Below the pieces are notes generated by a model. That model saw only the letters and a program-made list of their open reading frames with translations. It was not told the DNA's origin and did no database searches. From Paracoccus sp. MKU1 (lineage in GTDB: Bacteria > Pseudomonadota > Alphaproteobacteria > Rhodobacterales > Rhodobacteraceae), in assembly GCF_001447385.1 (NCBI RefSeq), contig NZ_LLWQ01000162.1, positions 122 through 64,121 of the forward strand: a stretch of DNA of 64,000 bases, given 5' to 3'. Every line of letters begins with the position of its first letter. Within the stretch, counting starts at the first letter, position 1. Both the position numbers and the translations under genes were made by a program. This document shows positions 26,918 through 35,615 of this stretch, in pieces.

Positions 26918-27718
26918 ATGCGGGACGTGACGGGCGGTGTGCTGCGCTGGGAGGGCGGCTGGCATTCGATCGAGCCACCCCCCGCGCCGCAGGAATGCCC
27001 GGTGGCCATCGTCATCGACGGCATGAGCCAGGCGGTGCTGATGGCGACGCCGCAGGACCTGCGCGACTTCGCGCTGGGATTTGCGCTGACCGAGGGGCTA
27101 ATCGCCACGCCCGAGGATGTCGAGGGCTTCGAGGAGGCCGAGGTCGAGGCTGGTGGTTTCCCGGCGCGCGAGGCGCGGCTTTGGCTGCGCCCCGGCCTTG
27201 CCGCCCGGCTGGCCGAGCGGCGGCGCAGCATGGTCGGTCCCGTGGGCTGCGGGCTTTGCGGTGTCGATAGCATCGAGGCCGCGCTGCCCGAGATCGTGCC
27301 GGTCGCCTCGGACTGGTCGATGCCGCCCGGGGACGTGGCCCCCGCCATGGCCGCGCTGTCCCAGGGCCAGGTTCTGCGCCGCCAGACCCCGGCGATCCAC
27401 GGCGCCGCCTTCTGGGATGGCGCCCGCGCCGTGACGCGCGAGGATGTCGGCCGTCACAACGCGCTGGACAAGCTGGCCGGTGCCTTGGCCCGGGCCGGGC
27501 AGTCGGGGGGGCAGGGTGCCATCGTCATGTCCTCGCGCCTGTCGGTCGATCTGGTGCAGAAGGCTGCCCGCATCGGCGCCCCGATCCTGATCGGCGCCAG
27601 CGCGCCCACGGCGCTGGCGCTGGCCTGGGCCGAGCGTGCCGGCATCACCCTGATCGCCCGCGCGCGCGGCGAGAGCTTCGATCTTTACACCCATCCCCGG
27701 CGCATCGCCGGAAGCTGA
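26918..27718 (+). CDS. fdsC: Formate dehydrogenase sulfurtransferase FdhD/FdsC
   Basis: A 266-residue chaperone that transfers sulfur from IscS to the bis-MGD cofactor and inserts it into the alpha subunit. The persulfide-carrying pair is Cys111-x-x-Cys114 in GPVGCGLCGVDSIE, and downstream motifs AVTREDVGRHNALDKLAGA and MSSRLSVDLVQKAA are FdhD signatures. The ATG at 26918 starts 4 bp after the fdsA stop. A longer frame starting at 26879 overlaps fdsA and is not family-like. This gene is called fdsC in Rhodobacter capsulatus. Confidence 0.95.
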   Translation: MRDVTGGVLRWEGGWHSIEPPPAPQECPVAIVIDGMSQAVLMATPQDLRDFALGFALTEGLIATPEDVEGFEEAEVEAGGFPAREARLWLRPGLAARLAERRRSMVGPVGCGLCGVDSIEAALPEIVPVASDWSMPPGDVAPAMAALSQGQVLRRQTPAIHGAAFWDGARAVTREDVGRHNALDKLAGALARAGQSGGQGAIVMSSRLSVDLVQKAARIGAPILIGASAPTALALAWAERAGITLIARARGESFDLYTHPRRIAGS

Positions 27719-27724
27719 GGCGAC

Positions 27725-27946
27725 ATGTCCCACGACCATTCCAAGCTGATCCGCATGGCCACGCAGATGGCGCAGTTCTTCACCAGCCAGCCCGACCGGC
27801 CGGCGCCCGAGGCGGTGGCCGCGCATATCAACGAATCCTGGACGCCGCGCATGCGTCAGGATTTCGTGGCGCAGATCCGAGCCGGGGCCGAGGCCGATCC
27901 CGTGGTGCGCGAGGCCGCCGCGTTCATCCGCCTGCCGGCCGCCTGA
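27725..27946 (+). CDS. fdsD: Formate dehydrogenase delta subunit
   Basis: A 73-residue protein starting MSHDHSKLIRMATQMAQFF and continuing AHINESWTPRMRQDFVAQI, a clear FdsD sequence. FdsD is a small subunit that supports assembly or activity of the FdsABG complex; no cofactor site is visible. It begins 6 bp after fdsC, completing the fdsGBACD operon. The next gene, rnr, starts 44 bp later and may or may not share the transcript. Confidence 0.92.
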   Translation: MSHDHSKLIRMATQMAQFFTSQPDRPAPEAVAAHINESWTPRMRQDFVAQIRAGAEADPVVREAAAFIRLPAA

Positions 27947-27990
27947 TTTTGCCTCTGCCACCCCGTCTGGCGCCGTGCTAGCGTGGCGGC

Positions 27991-30255
27991 ATGGCACAGC
28001 TACCTTCCCGGCAAGAGATTCTCGACTGGGTGTCCGCCCACCCGGACGCCACCGCGAAACGCGACATCGCGAAAGCCTTCGGCATCAAGGGCGCCGAACG
28101 GATCGAGCTGAAGCGGCTCCTGAAGGAGCTTGAGGCCGAGGGGCTGCTGGAACGCCGCCGCCGCCATTACCACGATGCCGAGCGGTTGCCGCCGGTCACC
28201 GTGCTGCAATTGCTGCCGCCCGACCGGGACGGCGATATCTTCGCCAAGCCGCTGGAATGGCAAGGCGAAGGGCCGATGCCGCGCATCCTCTATGCGGCGC
28301 TGAAATCCGACCCGGCCGTCGCGCCGGGCGAGCGCATCCTGGCCCGGCTGATCGAAACCCGGGGCGAGGATCACGACTACCAGGCCCGGCTGATCCGCCG
28401 CATCGGCACGGTGCAGCACCGCGTGGTCGGCATCTTCCGTGCGGCCACCGGCGGGCCGGAGGCGGGCGGCCGCATCCTGCCGATCGACAAGGGCCAGGAC
28501 AAGGAATGGCAGGTGCGGCCCGGCGATGCCCATGGCGCGAAAAGCGGTGAACTGGTCGAGGCCGAACAGGTCGGCCCGCGTGGCCGGCTGGGCCTGCCGC
28601 TGGCACGGATCGTCGAGCGGCTGGGCGACCCTTCGGCGCCCAAGGCCGTCAGCCTGATCGCCATCCATCAGCACGGCATTCCCGATGATTTTCCCGACGA
28701 GGTGATCGCCGAGGCCGATGCCGCCCGTCCCGCCACGATGAAGGGGCGCGAGGACCTGCGCCACCTGCCCTTCATCACCATCGACCCCTCGGATGCGCGC
28801 GACCGCGACGATGCCGTCGCCGCCGAGATGCATGAGGATGGCGGCGCCACGGTCTGGGTCGCCATCGCCGATGTGGCGCATTACGTCCGCCCCGGCTCGG
28901 CGCTGGACCGCGAGGCGAGGAACCGCGGCAATTCCACCTATTTCCCCGACCGGGTGGTGCCGATGCTGCCCGATATCCTGTCGAGCGACCTGTGCTCGCT
29001 GCACCAGGGCGTGGACCGGCCGGTGATCGCGGTCAGGATGCGGCTGGACGCGCAGGGCGACAAGACCGGCCACAGCTTCCATCGCGGCATGATCCGCTCG
29101 GCCGCGAGCCTGGCCTATGAGCAGGCGCAGGCGGCGGCGGACGGCAATCCCGACGCGCAGACCGCGCCGCTGGTCGAGCCGGCGATCCGGCCGCTCTGGC
29201 ACGCCTACGGCTTGCTCAGGGCTGCGCGCCAGCGCCGCCAGCCGCTGGAACTGGACCTGCCCGAGCGCAGGATCGTGCTGACCGCCGATGGAAGGGTGAA
29301 ATCGGTCAACTTCCGCGAACGCTACGACGCGCACCGGCTGATCGAGGAATTCATGGTGCTGGCCAATGTCGCCGCCGCCGAGGAGCTGGAACGGCTGCGC
29401 CGGCCGCTGCTCTATCGCGTGCACGAGGAGCCGACAATGGAAAAGCTCGACGCGCTGCGCGAAGTGGCCGAGGCTTCGGGCTTCACGCTCGCCAAGGGCC
29501 AGGTCTTGCAGACGCGCCACCTGAACCGGCTGCTGGAACAGGCCGAGGGTTCGGAATTCGATGAGCTGATCAACATGACCGCGCTGCGTTCGATGCAGCA
29601 GGCCTATTACAACCCCGAGAATTTCGGGCATTTCGGGCTGGCGCTGCGATCCTACGCGCATTTCACCTCGCCGATCCGGCGCTATTCCGACCTGATCGTG
29701 CATCGGGCGCTGGTCATGGGCCATAAATGGGGCGATGATGGGCTGTCGGCGCAGGATATCGAGATGCTGTCGGAAACCGCGCAGCATATCTCGGAAACCG
29801 AGCGGCGCTCGATGGCGGCCGAGCGCGACACCACCGACCGCTACCTGGCCGCCTACCTGGCCGACCGGGTGGGGGCCGAGTTCACCGGGCGCATCAGCGG
29901 CGTGCAGAAATTCGGCGCCTTCGTGCGGCTGGACGAGACCGGGGCGGACGGCCTGCTGCCGATCCGCGAGATCGGCCGGGAATATTTCCACTACGACCCG
30001 AATGCGCAGGTGCTGATGGGCTCCGAGACCGGGCTGGAAATCGGTATCGGCCAACGCGTGACGGTGCGGTTGACCGAGGCGGTGCCGCTGACGGGCGGGT
30101 TGATGCTGGAACTGCTGGAACTCGAGGGCCGGCCGCTGCCGCAGGGCTCGACCGGCGGGCGCGGCAAGGGGCCGATGCGCAAGCGCGCCACGCAAGCCCG
30201 GCTGGCCGAGATCAAGCGCGCCCAGAAGCGTCGCCGGGTTCGGCGGCAACATTGA
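27991..30255 (+). CDS. rnr: Ribonuclease R
   Basis: A 754-residue 3'-to-5' processive exoribonuclease that degrades structured RNA, and in other bacteria works with SmpB/tmRNA. It has an N-terminal HTH (LKRLLKELEAEGLLERRRRHY), cold-shock OB folds, and the RNB catalytic centre ITIDPSDARDRDDAV with the metal-binding aspartates at 265-274. The S1 domain is at about 630-710 (GRISGVQKFGAFVRLDETGADGLLP), and the basic tail follows. The ATG at 27991 gives the usual length. A repeat element follows its stop by 5 bp. Confidence 0.96.
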   Translation: MAQLPSRQEILDWVSAHPDATAKRDIAKAFGIKGAERIELKRLLKELEAEGLLERRRRHYHDAERLPPVTVLQLLPPDRDGDIFAKPLEWQGEGPMPRILYAALKSDPAVAPGERILARLIETRGEDHDYQARLIRRIGTVQHRVVGIFRAATGGPEAGGRILPIDKGQDKEWQVRPGDAHGAKSGELVEAEQVGPRGRLGLPLARIVERLGDPSAPKAVSLIAIHQHGIPDDFPDEVIAEADAARPATMKGREDLRHLPFITIDPSDARDRDDAVAAEMHEDGGATVWVAIADVAHYVRPGSALDREARNRGNSTYFPDRVVPMLPDILSSDLCSLHQGVDRPVIAVRMRLDAQGDKTGHSFHRGMIRSAASLAYEQAQAAADGNPDAQTAPLVEPAIRPLWHAYGLLRAARQRRQPLELDLPERRIVLTADGRVKSVNFRERYDAHRLIEEFMVLANVAAAEELERLRRPLLYRVHEEPTMEKLDALREVAEASGFTLAKGQVLQTRHLNRLLEQAEGSEFDELINMTALRSMQQAYYNPENFGHFGLALRSYAHFTSPIRRYSDLIVHRALVMGHKWGDDGLSAQDIEMLSETAQHISETERRSMAAERDTTDRYLAAYLADRVGAEFTGRISGVQKFGAFVRLDETGADGLLPIREIGREYFHYDPNAQVLMGSETGLEIGIGQRVTVRLTEAVPLTGGLMLELLELEGRPLPQGSTGGRGKGPMRKRATQARLAEIKRAQKRRRVRRQH

Positions 30256-30259
30256 AGGA

Positions 30260-30317
30260 GGGGGCTTCGCCCCCGCGCGTTCCGCGCTCCCCCAGAGTAT
30301 TTGGAAAACGGAGAAAG
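30260..30317 (+). repeat. TATTTGG repeat, copy 5 (twin-hairpin form)
   Basis: Hairpin 1 GGGGGC/GCCCCC (30260-30274), hairpin 2 GCGCG/CGCGC (30275-30287), a CCCCC run, then GAGTATTTGGAAAACGG followed by AGAAAG (30295-30317). It starts 5 bp after the rnr stop, sense orientation, and forms an inverted pair with copy 6. Confidence 0.85.
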
Positions 30318-30333
30318 CCGCAAAGGGCCAATG

Positions 30334-30398
30334 CTTCTTTCGTGCCCAAATATCCTGCGGGGGAGCCAGCCGCAGGCTGGCGGGGGCGCAAAGCCCCC
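30334..30398 (-). repeat. TATTTGG repeat, copy 6 (twin-hairpin form, diverged core)
   Basis: On the minus strand: hairpin 1 GGGGGC/GCCCCC (30382-30398), hairpin 2 GCCAGCC/GGCTGGC (30365-30381), CCCCC, then GGATATTTGGGCACGA and AAGAAG (30334-30355). It lies downstream of pckA in the sense orientation, after the pckA terminator. Confidence 0.8.
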
Positions 30399-30419
30399 AT
30401 GCGGCGGTGACGCAAGCGG

Positions 30420-30446
30420 AAGGGGCGGCCGGTTCGACCGCCCCTT
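30420..30446 (-). terminator. Terminator of pckA
   Basis: AAGGGGCGG and CCGCCCCTT form a 9-bp stem 22 bp after the pckA stop. The loop is TCGAACCGG on the minus strand, and a TT run follows the stem on both strands. Confidence 0.75.
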
Positions 30447-30468
30447 GCATCATTTCCCGTGTCAGGCT

Positions 30469-32067
<1,599 letters not shown>

Positions 32068-32163
32068 GGCACCTGTGCTCCTGCTAGAATTCCGGGCCGG
32101 CAACCGGCCGTTGCGCGTCCTATAACACGGCATTTCCTGGGCGAAAGCGCACTTATGGGCAGG

Positions 32164-32195
32164 GTTAGCGCAATCAGACACAGTTAGCGCAATCA
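32164..32195. promoter_or_regulatory. Tandem direct repeats between pckA and hprK (candidate operators)
   Basis: GTTAGCGCAATCA occurs twice, at 32164-32176 and 32183-32195, exactly 19 bp apart, on the same face of the helix within about 10%. A weaker GAAAGCGCACTTA lies at 32144-32156. Each copy is an imperfect form of the palindrome GTTAGCGCTAAC. They could be sites for a LacI-type regulator of gluconeogenesis such as CceR or PckR (inference). Confidence 0.5.
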
Positions 32196-32297
32196 TTTGT
32201 CGGATCGTGGCCTTGGCTTTGGGAATTCGTCACAAAGGCCCCCACCCCGGTATCGGTCGCCGGGGCGATTCGGGCCGGCGGAAAAGGGGTGGGCGCC

Positions 32298-32723
32298 ATG
32301 ATCCTGCATGCGAGCTGCATCGCCCATCGGGGCAGGGGGCTGCTGATCCTCGGCCCCTCGGGCGCAGGCAAATCCACGCTGGCGCTTGAAATGATGGCCT
32401 TCGGTGCGACGCTTGTGGCGGATGATCGCACCATCCTGCGCCGCGAGGGGGGGCGAATCGTCGCTGATGCGCCGGATTCGATTCGCGGCCGGATCGAGGC
32501 GCGCGGCGTCGGCATCCTGCATGCCGCGCCGCACGGGCCGGTGGATGTGGCGCTGGCGGTCGATCTGGCGCGCCCCGAGCCCGACCGCCTGCCGCCCGAC
32601 CGCCGGCTTGACCTTATGGGCAGGTCCGTGCCCCTTGTCCTTGGTGCCGGCCGCGTTCATCTTGCATCAATACTGTTGCAATATCTTGTCGCAGGACGGG
32701 CGGACACGGATTTGCGGAGATAG
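32298..32723 (+). CDS. hprK: HPr kinase/phosphorylase, short form
   Basis: A 141-residue protein containing only the C-terminal catalytic domain, the normal alphaproteobacterial form (full-length HprK is about 310 residues). The Walker A loop is [10 protein letters not shown] (18-27) and the HprK signature occurs as IEARGVGIL. It phosphorylates HPr on serine. The ATG at 32298 is preferred over the GTG at 32289, with GGGG upstream. It heads hprK-rapZ-EIIA-HPr (gap 8 bp to rapZ). The chvI-chvG two-component pair that usually lies between pckA and hprK is missing. Confidence 0.9.
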   Translation: MILHASCIAHRGRGLLILGPSGAGKSTLALEMMAFGATLVADDRTILRREGGRIVADAPDSIRGRIEARGVGILHAAPHGPVDVALAVDLARPEPDRLPPDRRLDLMGRSVPLVLGAGRVHLASILLQYLVAGRADTDLRR

Positions 32724-32731
32724 GTCGAACC

Positions 32732-33691
32732 ATGCCAGAGGCGATGAGCGCCATGGACAGCCAGGACGAACGGGCCCAGCGGCTGGTATTGATTACCGGC
32801 CCGTCCGGTGCCGGGCGTTCGACGGCGATCAACGTGCTGGAGGATCTGGGCTATGAGGCCATCGACAACTTGCCCCTGTCGCTGATCCCGCGGCTGCTGG
32901 ACGGGCCGGCGCGGCCGATGCCGCTGGCGCTGGGGCTGGACGTGCGCAACCGCGACTTTTCGGTCGCCAACCTGATCGAGTTGATCGACCGGCTGACGCG
33001 GCTGCCGGAGTATGCACCCGAGCTGCTGTTCCTGGACTGCACGACCGAGCAGCTTTTGCGACGGTTCAACGAAACCCGCCGTCGCCATCCGCTGCGGACC
33101 GAAGGCTCGCCGCTGGATGCGATCCTGGCCGAACGCGACATGCTGGCACCGATCCGCGCCCGGGCCGATGTGCTGGTCGATACTTCGGAGTTGTCGCCAC
33201 ATGACCTGAAGGCCGAGCTGGCCCGCTGGTTCGAGACCGAGCCGGGGCGGCGCCTGACCGTCTCGGTGCAGTCCTTTTCCTATAAGCGCGGGGTGCCGCG
33301 CGGGGTGGACATGATGTTCGACTGCCGCTTTCTCGCCAATCCGCATTGGCGGCGGGAATTGCGGCCGCTGGATGGCCGCGATTCGGCGGTTCAGCAATAT
33401 GTGATGGCCGATTCGCGATTCGACGAGTTCTTCCGTCGGGTGCGCGATCTTGTGCTTTTTGCCCTGCCCGCCCATCTGGAGGAGGGTAAGGCCCATCTGG
33501 CGATCGGCTTCGGCTGCACCGGGGGGCGACACCGTTCTGTCACAATGGCGGAAAAAATGGCGGATGCGCTTGCGAAAGCAGGCTGGCAAGTGTCAATTAG
33601 ACATCGGGAACTTGAACGCCGTGAAAAGGCGCCGGCACCTGGGGATGATGGCCATGTTCGGGCCTCTCGCACAGCCTTGGCGCAAGGGTGA
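32732..33691 (+). CDS. rapZ: RNase adapter / nucleotide-binding protein RapZ
   Basis: A 319-residue RapZ (YvcJ) protein. The N-terminal P-loop is [11 protein letters not shown] (21-31), in which the usual lysine is arginine (Arg29), followed by [24 protein letters not shown]. The C-terminal effector-binding domain carries [26 protein letters not shown] and [17 protein letters not shown], the signature of the UDP-GlcNAc/RNA adapter part. In E. coli RapZ directs RNase E to GlmZ; the role in Alphaproteobacteria is less clear. It follows hprK by 8 bp. Confidence 0.93.
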   Translation: MPEAMSAMDSQDERAQRLVLITGPSGAGRSTAINVLEDLGYEAIDNLPLSLIPRLLDGPARPMPLALGLDVRNRDFSVANLIELIDRLTRLPEYAPELLFLDCTTEQLLRRFNETRRRHPLRTEGSPLDAILAERDMLAPIRARADVLVDTSELSPHDLKAELARWFETEPGRRLTVSVQSFSYKRGVPRGVDMMFDCRFLANPHWRRELRPLDGRDSAVQQYVMADSRFDEFFRRVRDLVLFALPAHLEEGKAHLAIGFGCTGGRHRSVTMAEKMADALAKAGWQVSIRHRELERREKAPAPGDDGHVRASRTALAQG

Positions 33692-33715
33692 ACGGCTGGT
33701 GCGTGGTAGGGTGAA

Positions 33716-34141
33716 TTGATCGGGATTGTCATCGTGGCGCATGGGGGGCTGGCCCGGGAATATCTCTCGGCGGTCGAGCATGTGGTGGGACCGCAGACCG
33801 GGATCAAGGCCGTGGCGATCGAGGAAAACCATGACCGGGGCGAGAAACAGGCCGAAATCTGCGCCGCCGCCGATGCGGTGGACGCGGGCGACGGCGTGGT
33901 GGTGGTCACGGATCTGTTCGGAGGCTCGCCCTCCAACCTGTCGTTGATGGCCTGTGCGGTGCGGAATCGCTCGATTCTCTACGGGGCGAACCTGCCGATG
34001 CTGGTCAAGCTGGCCAAATCCCGCAAATTGCCGGTGGCGGATGCGGTCTCGCTGGCCAAGGATGCGGGACGCAAGTACATCAACAGCTATGACGTCCTGC
34101 CTGCCGATGTGCTTCCCATTCCGAAACGTGCCGCTTCATGA
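33716..34141 (+). CDS. PTS EIIA component, mannose family
   Basis: A 141-residue EIIA-Man domain protein with the phosphorylated histidine His9 in GIVIVAHGGLAREYLSAVEHVVG, then VVVVTDLFGGSPSNLSLMA and LPMLVKLAK. No transport EIIB or EIIC genes follow, so this belongs to the regulatory PTS. The best start is TTG at 33716, 5 bases after AGGG; no in-frame ATG lies before the conserved core. The stop overlaps the HPr start by 4 bp. Confidence 0.9.
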   Translation: MIGIVIVAHGGLAREYLSAVEHVVGPQTGIKAVAIEENHDRGEKQAEICAAADAVDAGDGVVVVTDLFGGSPSNLSLMACAVRNRSILYGANLPMLVKLAKSRKLPVADAVSLAKDAGRKYINSYDVLPADVLPIPKRAAS

Positions 34142-34428
34142 ATGACATGACCAACGGGGCCGTCACCCGTACCCTGGCGATCATCAACGAAAAGGGCCTT
34201 CATGCGCGGGCCAGCGCCAAATTCGTCGAAACGGTCGAACAGTTCGACGCCCAGGCCACCGTCGAAAAGGACGGCATCAGCGTCTCGGGCGATTCGATCA
34301 TGGGCCTGCTGATGCTGGCCGCGCCGCGCGGCAGCACCATCCGCGTCACCACGCGCGGCGTGCAGGCCGCCGAACTGGCCGATGCCCTGACCGCGCTTGT
34401 CGAGGATTACTTCGGCGAAGGCATGTAA
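34138..34428 (+). CDS. HPr-like phosphocarrier (regulatory PTS)
   Basis: A 96-residue HPr protein. His22 in NEKGLHARASAKFVETV is the phosphoenolpyruvate-derived phosphate acceptor and Ser53 in GDSIMGLLML is the HprK target, both seen in sequence. It overlaps the EIIA stop by 4 bp (ATGA); an in-frame ATG at 34147 is also possible. Enzyme I must be encoded elsewhere. Together with HprK and RapZ this is the alphaproteobacterial nitrogen/carbon signalling PTS. Confidence 0.93.
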   Translation: MNDMTNGAVTRTLAIINEKGLHARASAKFVETVEQFDAQATVEKDGISVSGDSIMGLLMLAAPRGSTIRVTTRGVQAAELADALTALVEDYFGEGM

Positions 34429-34437
34429 GGGCCGGAC

Positions 34438-35049
34438 ATGGCCCGATCCTCCTATCACCATGGCAACCTGCGCCAGGCCCTTGTCGAGGCCACGGTGCGG
34501 CTGATCGAGGAAAACGGCCCGCAGGCCTTTACTCTCGCCGAGGCCGCGCGCCTGGCCGGGGTCAGCGCCGCCGCGCCCTATCGCCATTTCACCGGCCGCG
34601 AGGAATTGCTGGAGGAGGTCGCGCGCCAGGGGTTCGAGGAGTTCGCCGACCGGCTGGAGACCGCCTTCGACGAGGGCCGGCCACGCCCGCTGACCGCCTT
34701 CCTGCGCATGGGCCAGGAATACCTGAACTTTGCGGCCGAGCGGCGCGGCTTCTACATCGCCATGTTCGAATCCGGCATCTCGATCGCCGGCAATGCCGGA
34801 TTGTCCCAGGCCTCGGAGCGGGCCCGCGGCATCTTGGTGCGCGGCGCCGAGGCGCTGTTCCGGCAATTGCCCGAGGGACGCCGGCCGCCGTCCGGCATGG
34901 TCGCCGACCATATCTGGGCGCTGAGCCATGGCGTGGTCGAGCTGTTCGGCCGTGGCAAGCCCGGCTCGCGCTCGCCGATCTCGGCCGGCGACATGCTGGA
35001 AAGCGGGGCGCTGATCTATCTGCGCGGGTTGGGCGTGATCCCCGACTGA
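34438..35049 (+). CDS. TetR-family transcriptional regulator
   Basis: A 203-residue TetR protein starting MARSSYHHGNLRQALVEATVRL, with the HTH TLAEAARLAGVSAAAPYRHFTGREELLEEVA (about 33-62) and a WHG-type C-terminal ligand domain. It starts 9 bp after HPr with AAGGG upstream, so it may be the last gene of the PTS operon. The ligand is unknown. The nearest candidate target is the DUF2852 gene, whose promoter carries a palindrome. Confidence 0.88.
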   Translation: MARSSYHHGNLRQALVEATVRLIEENGPQAFTLAEAARLAGVSAAAPYRHFTGREELLEEVARQGFEEFADRLETAFDEGRPRPLTAFLRMGQEYLNFAAERRGFYIAMFESGISIAGNAGLSQASERARGILVRGAEALFRQLPEGRRPPSGMVADHIWALSHGVVELFGRGKPGSRSPISAGDMLESGALIYLRGLGVIPD

Positions 35050-35107
35050 AAGTTTTCCATGAAAATTTCTGCCGCTTCCCTTGAACCGGGCCGGCTATGC
35101 TCCATCT

Positions 35108-35132
35108 ATGTAAATGTGATTAACATTCACAT
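35108..35132. promoter_or_regulatory. Palindromic operator upstream of the DUF2852 gene
   Basis: ATGTAAATGT and ACATTCACAT flank GATTA, an inverted repeat with 9 of 10 pairs. It is 15 bp before the DUF2852 start (35148), overlapping the promoter zone; the low G+C stands out from the surroundings. The TetR just upstream is one possible binder (inference). Confidence 0.6.
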
Positions 35133-35147
35133 CGGAAAGGGACCGCA

Positions 35148-35564
35148 ATGAACACTGACATCGCCCCGCGCCCCTCCGCCCTCGACCGGATCGGCGCAGC
35201 ACTGGCCGGCATCCGGGACTGGCTGGACGAACGCGGGAAAGGCGCCTGGATCGCCGCCATGATCCTGGCCTTCATCGCCGCCTGGCCCCTGGGCCTTGCC
35301 ATCCTGGGTTACATGATCTGGAGCAAACGCATGTTTTCCTGTCGCCACCGCCATCATCACCACCGTCACGGCTATGGCCGCGGTTTCGCGGCGCCGACCG
35401 GCAATTCTGCCTTCGACGCTTATCGCGAGGAGACGCTGAAGCGGCTCGAGGACGAGCATCGCGAATTCCTCGATTTCCTGCAAAAGCTGCGCGAGGCCAA
35501 GGACAAGGCTGAATTCGACCAGTTCATGCAAAGCCGCAAGGAACCGCCCGCGCCGCAGGCGTGA
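35148..35564 (+). CDS. DUF2852 membrane protein
   Basis: A 138-residue protein with one transmembrane helix (GAWIAAMILAFIAAWPLGLAILGYMIW, about 32-58), then a basic histidine-rich loop (CRHRHHHHRHGYGRG) and a soluble coiled segment (AFDAYREETLKRLEDEHREFLDFLQKLREAKDKAEFDQF). The layout is the DUF2852 family of Rhodobacterales, function unknown. The His cluster could bind metal, which is inference. A palindromic operator overlaps its promoter. Confidence 0.82.
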   Translation: MNTDIAPRPSALDRIGAALAGIRDWLDERGKGAWIAAMILAFIAAWPLGLAILGYMIWSKRMFSCRHRHHHHRHGYGRGFAAPTGNSAFDAYREETLKRLEDEHREFLDFLQKLREAKDKAEFDQFMQSRKEPPAPQA

Positions 35565-35615
35565 ACCGGGGCGCAGGCCCGATGCGAAAGGGGCCGGGGA
35601 TCACCCGGCCCTTGG

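Noticed and set aside
23716..27348. Very long open frame on the minus strand across fdsB-fdsA-fdsC
   Set aside because: It is antisense to three well-supported genes. G+C-rich codon use leaves the opposite frames open; the translation is His/Arg/Gly-rich without known motifs.
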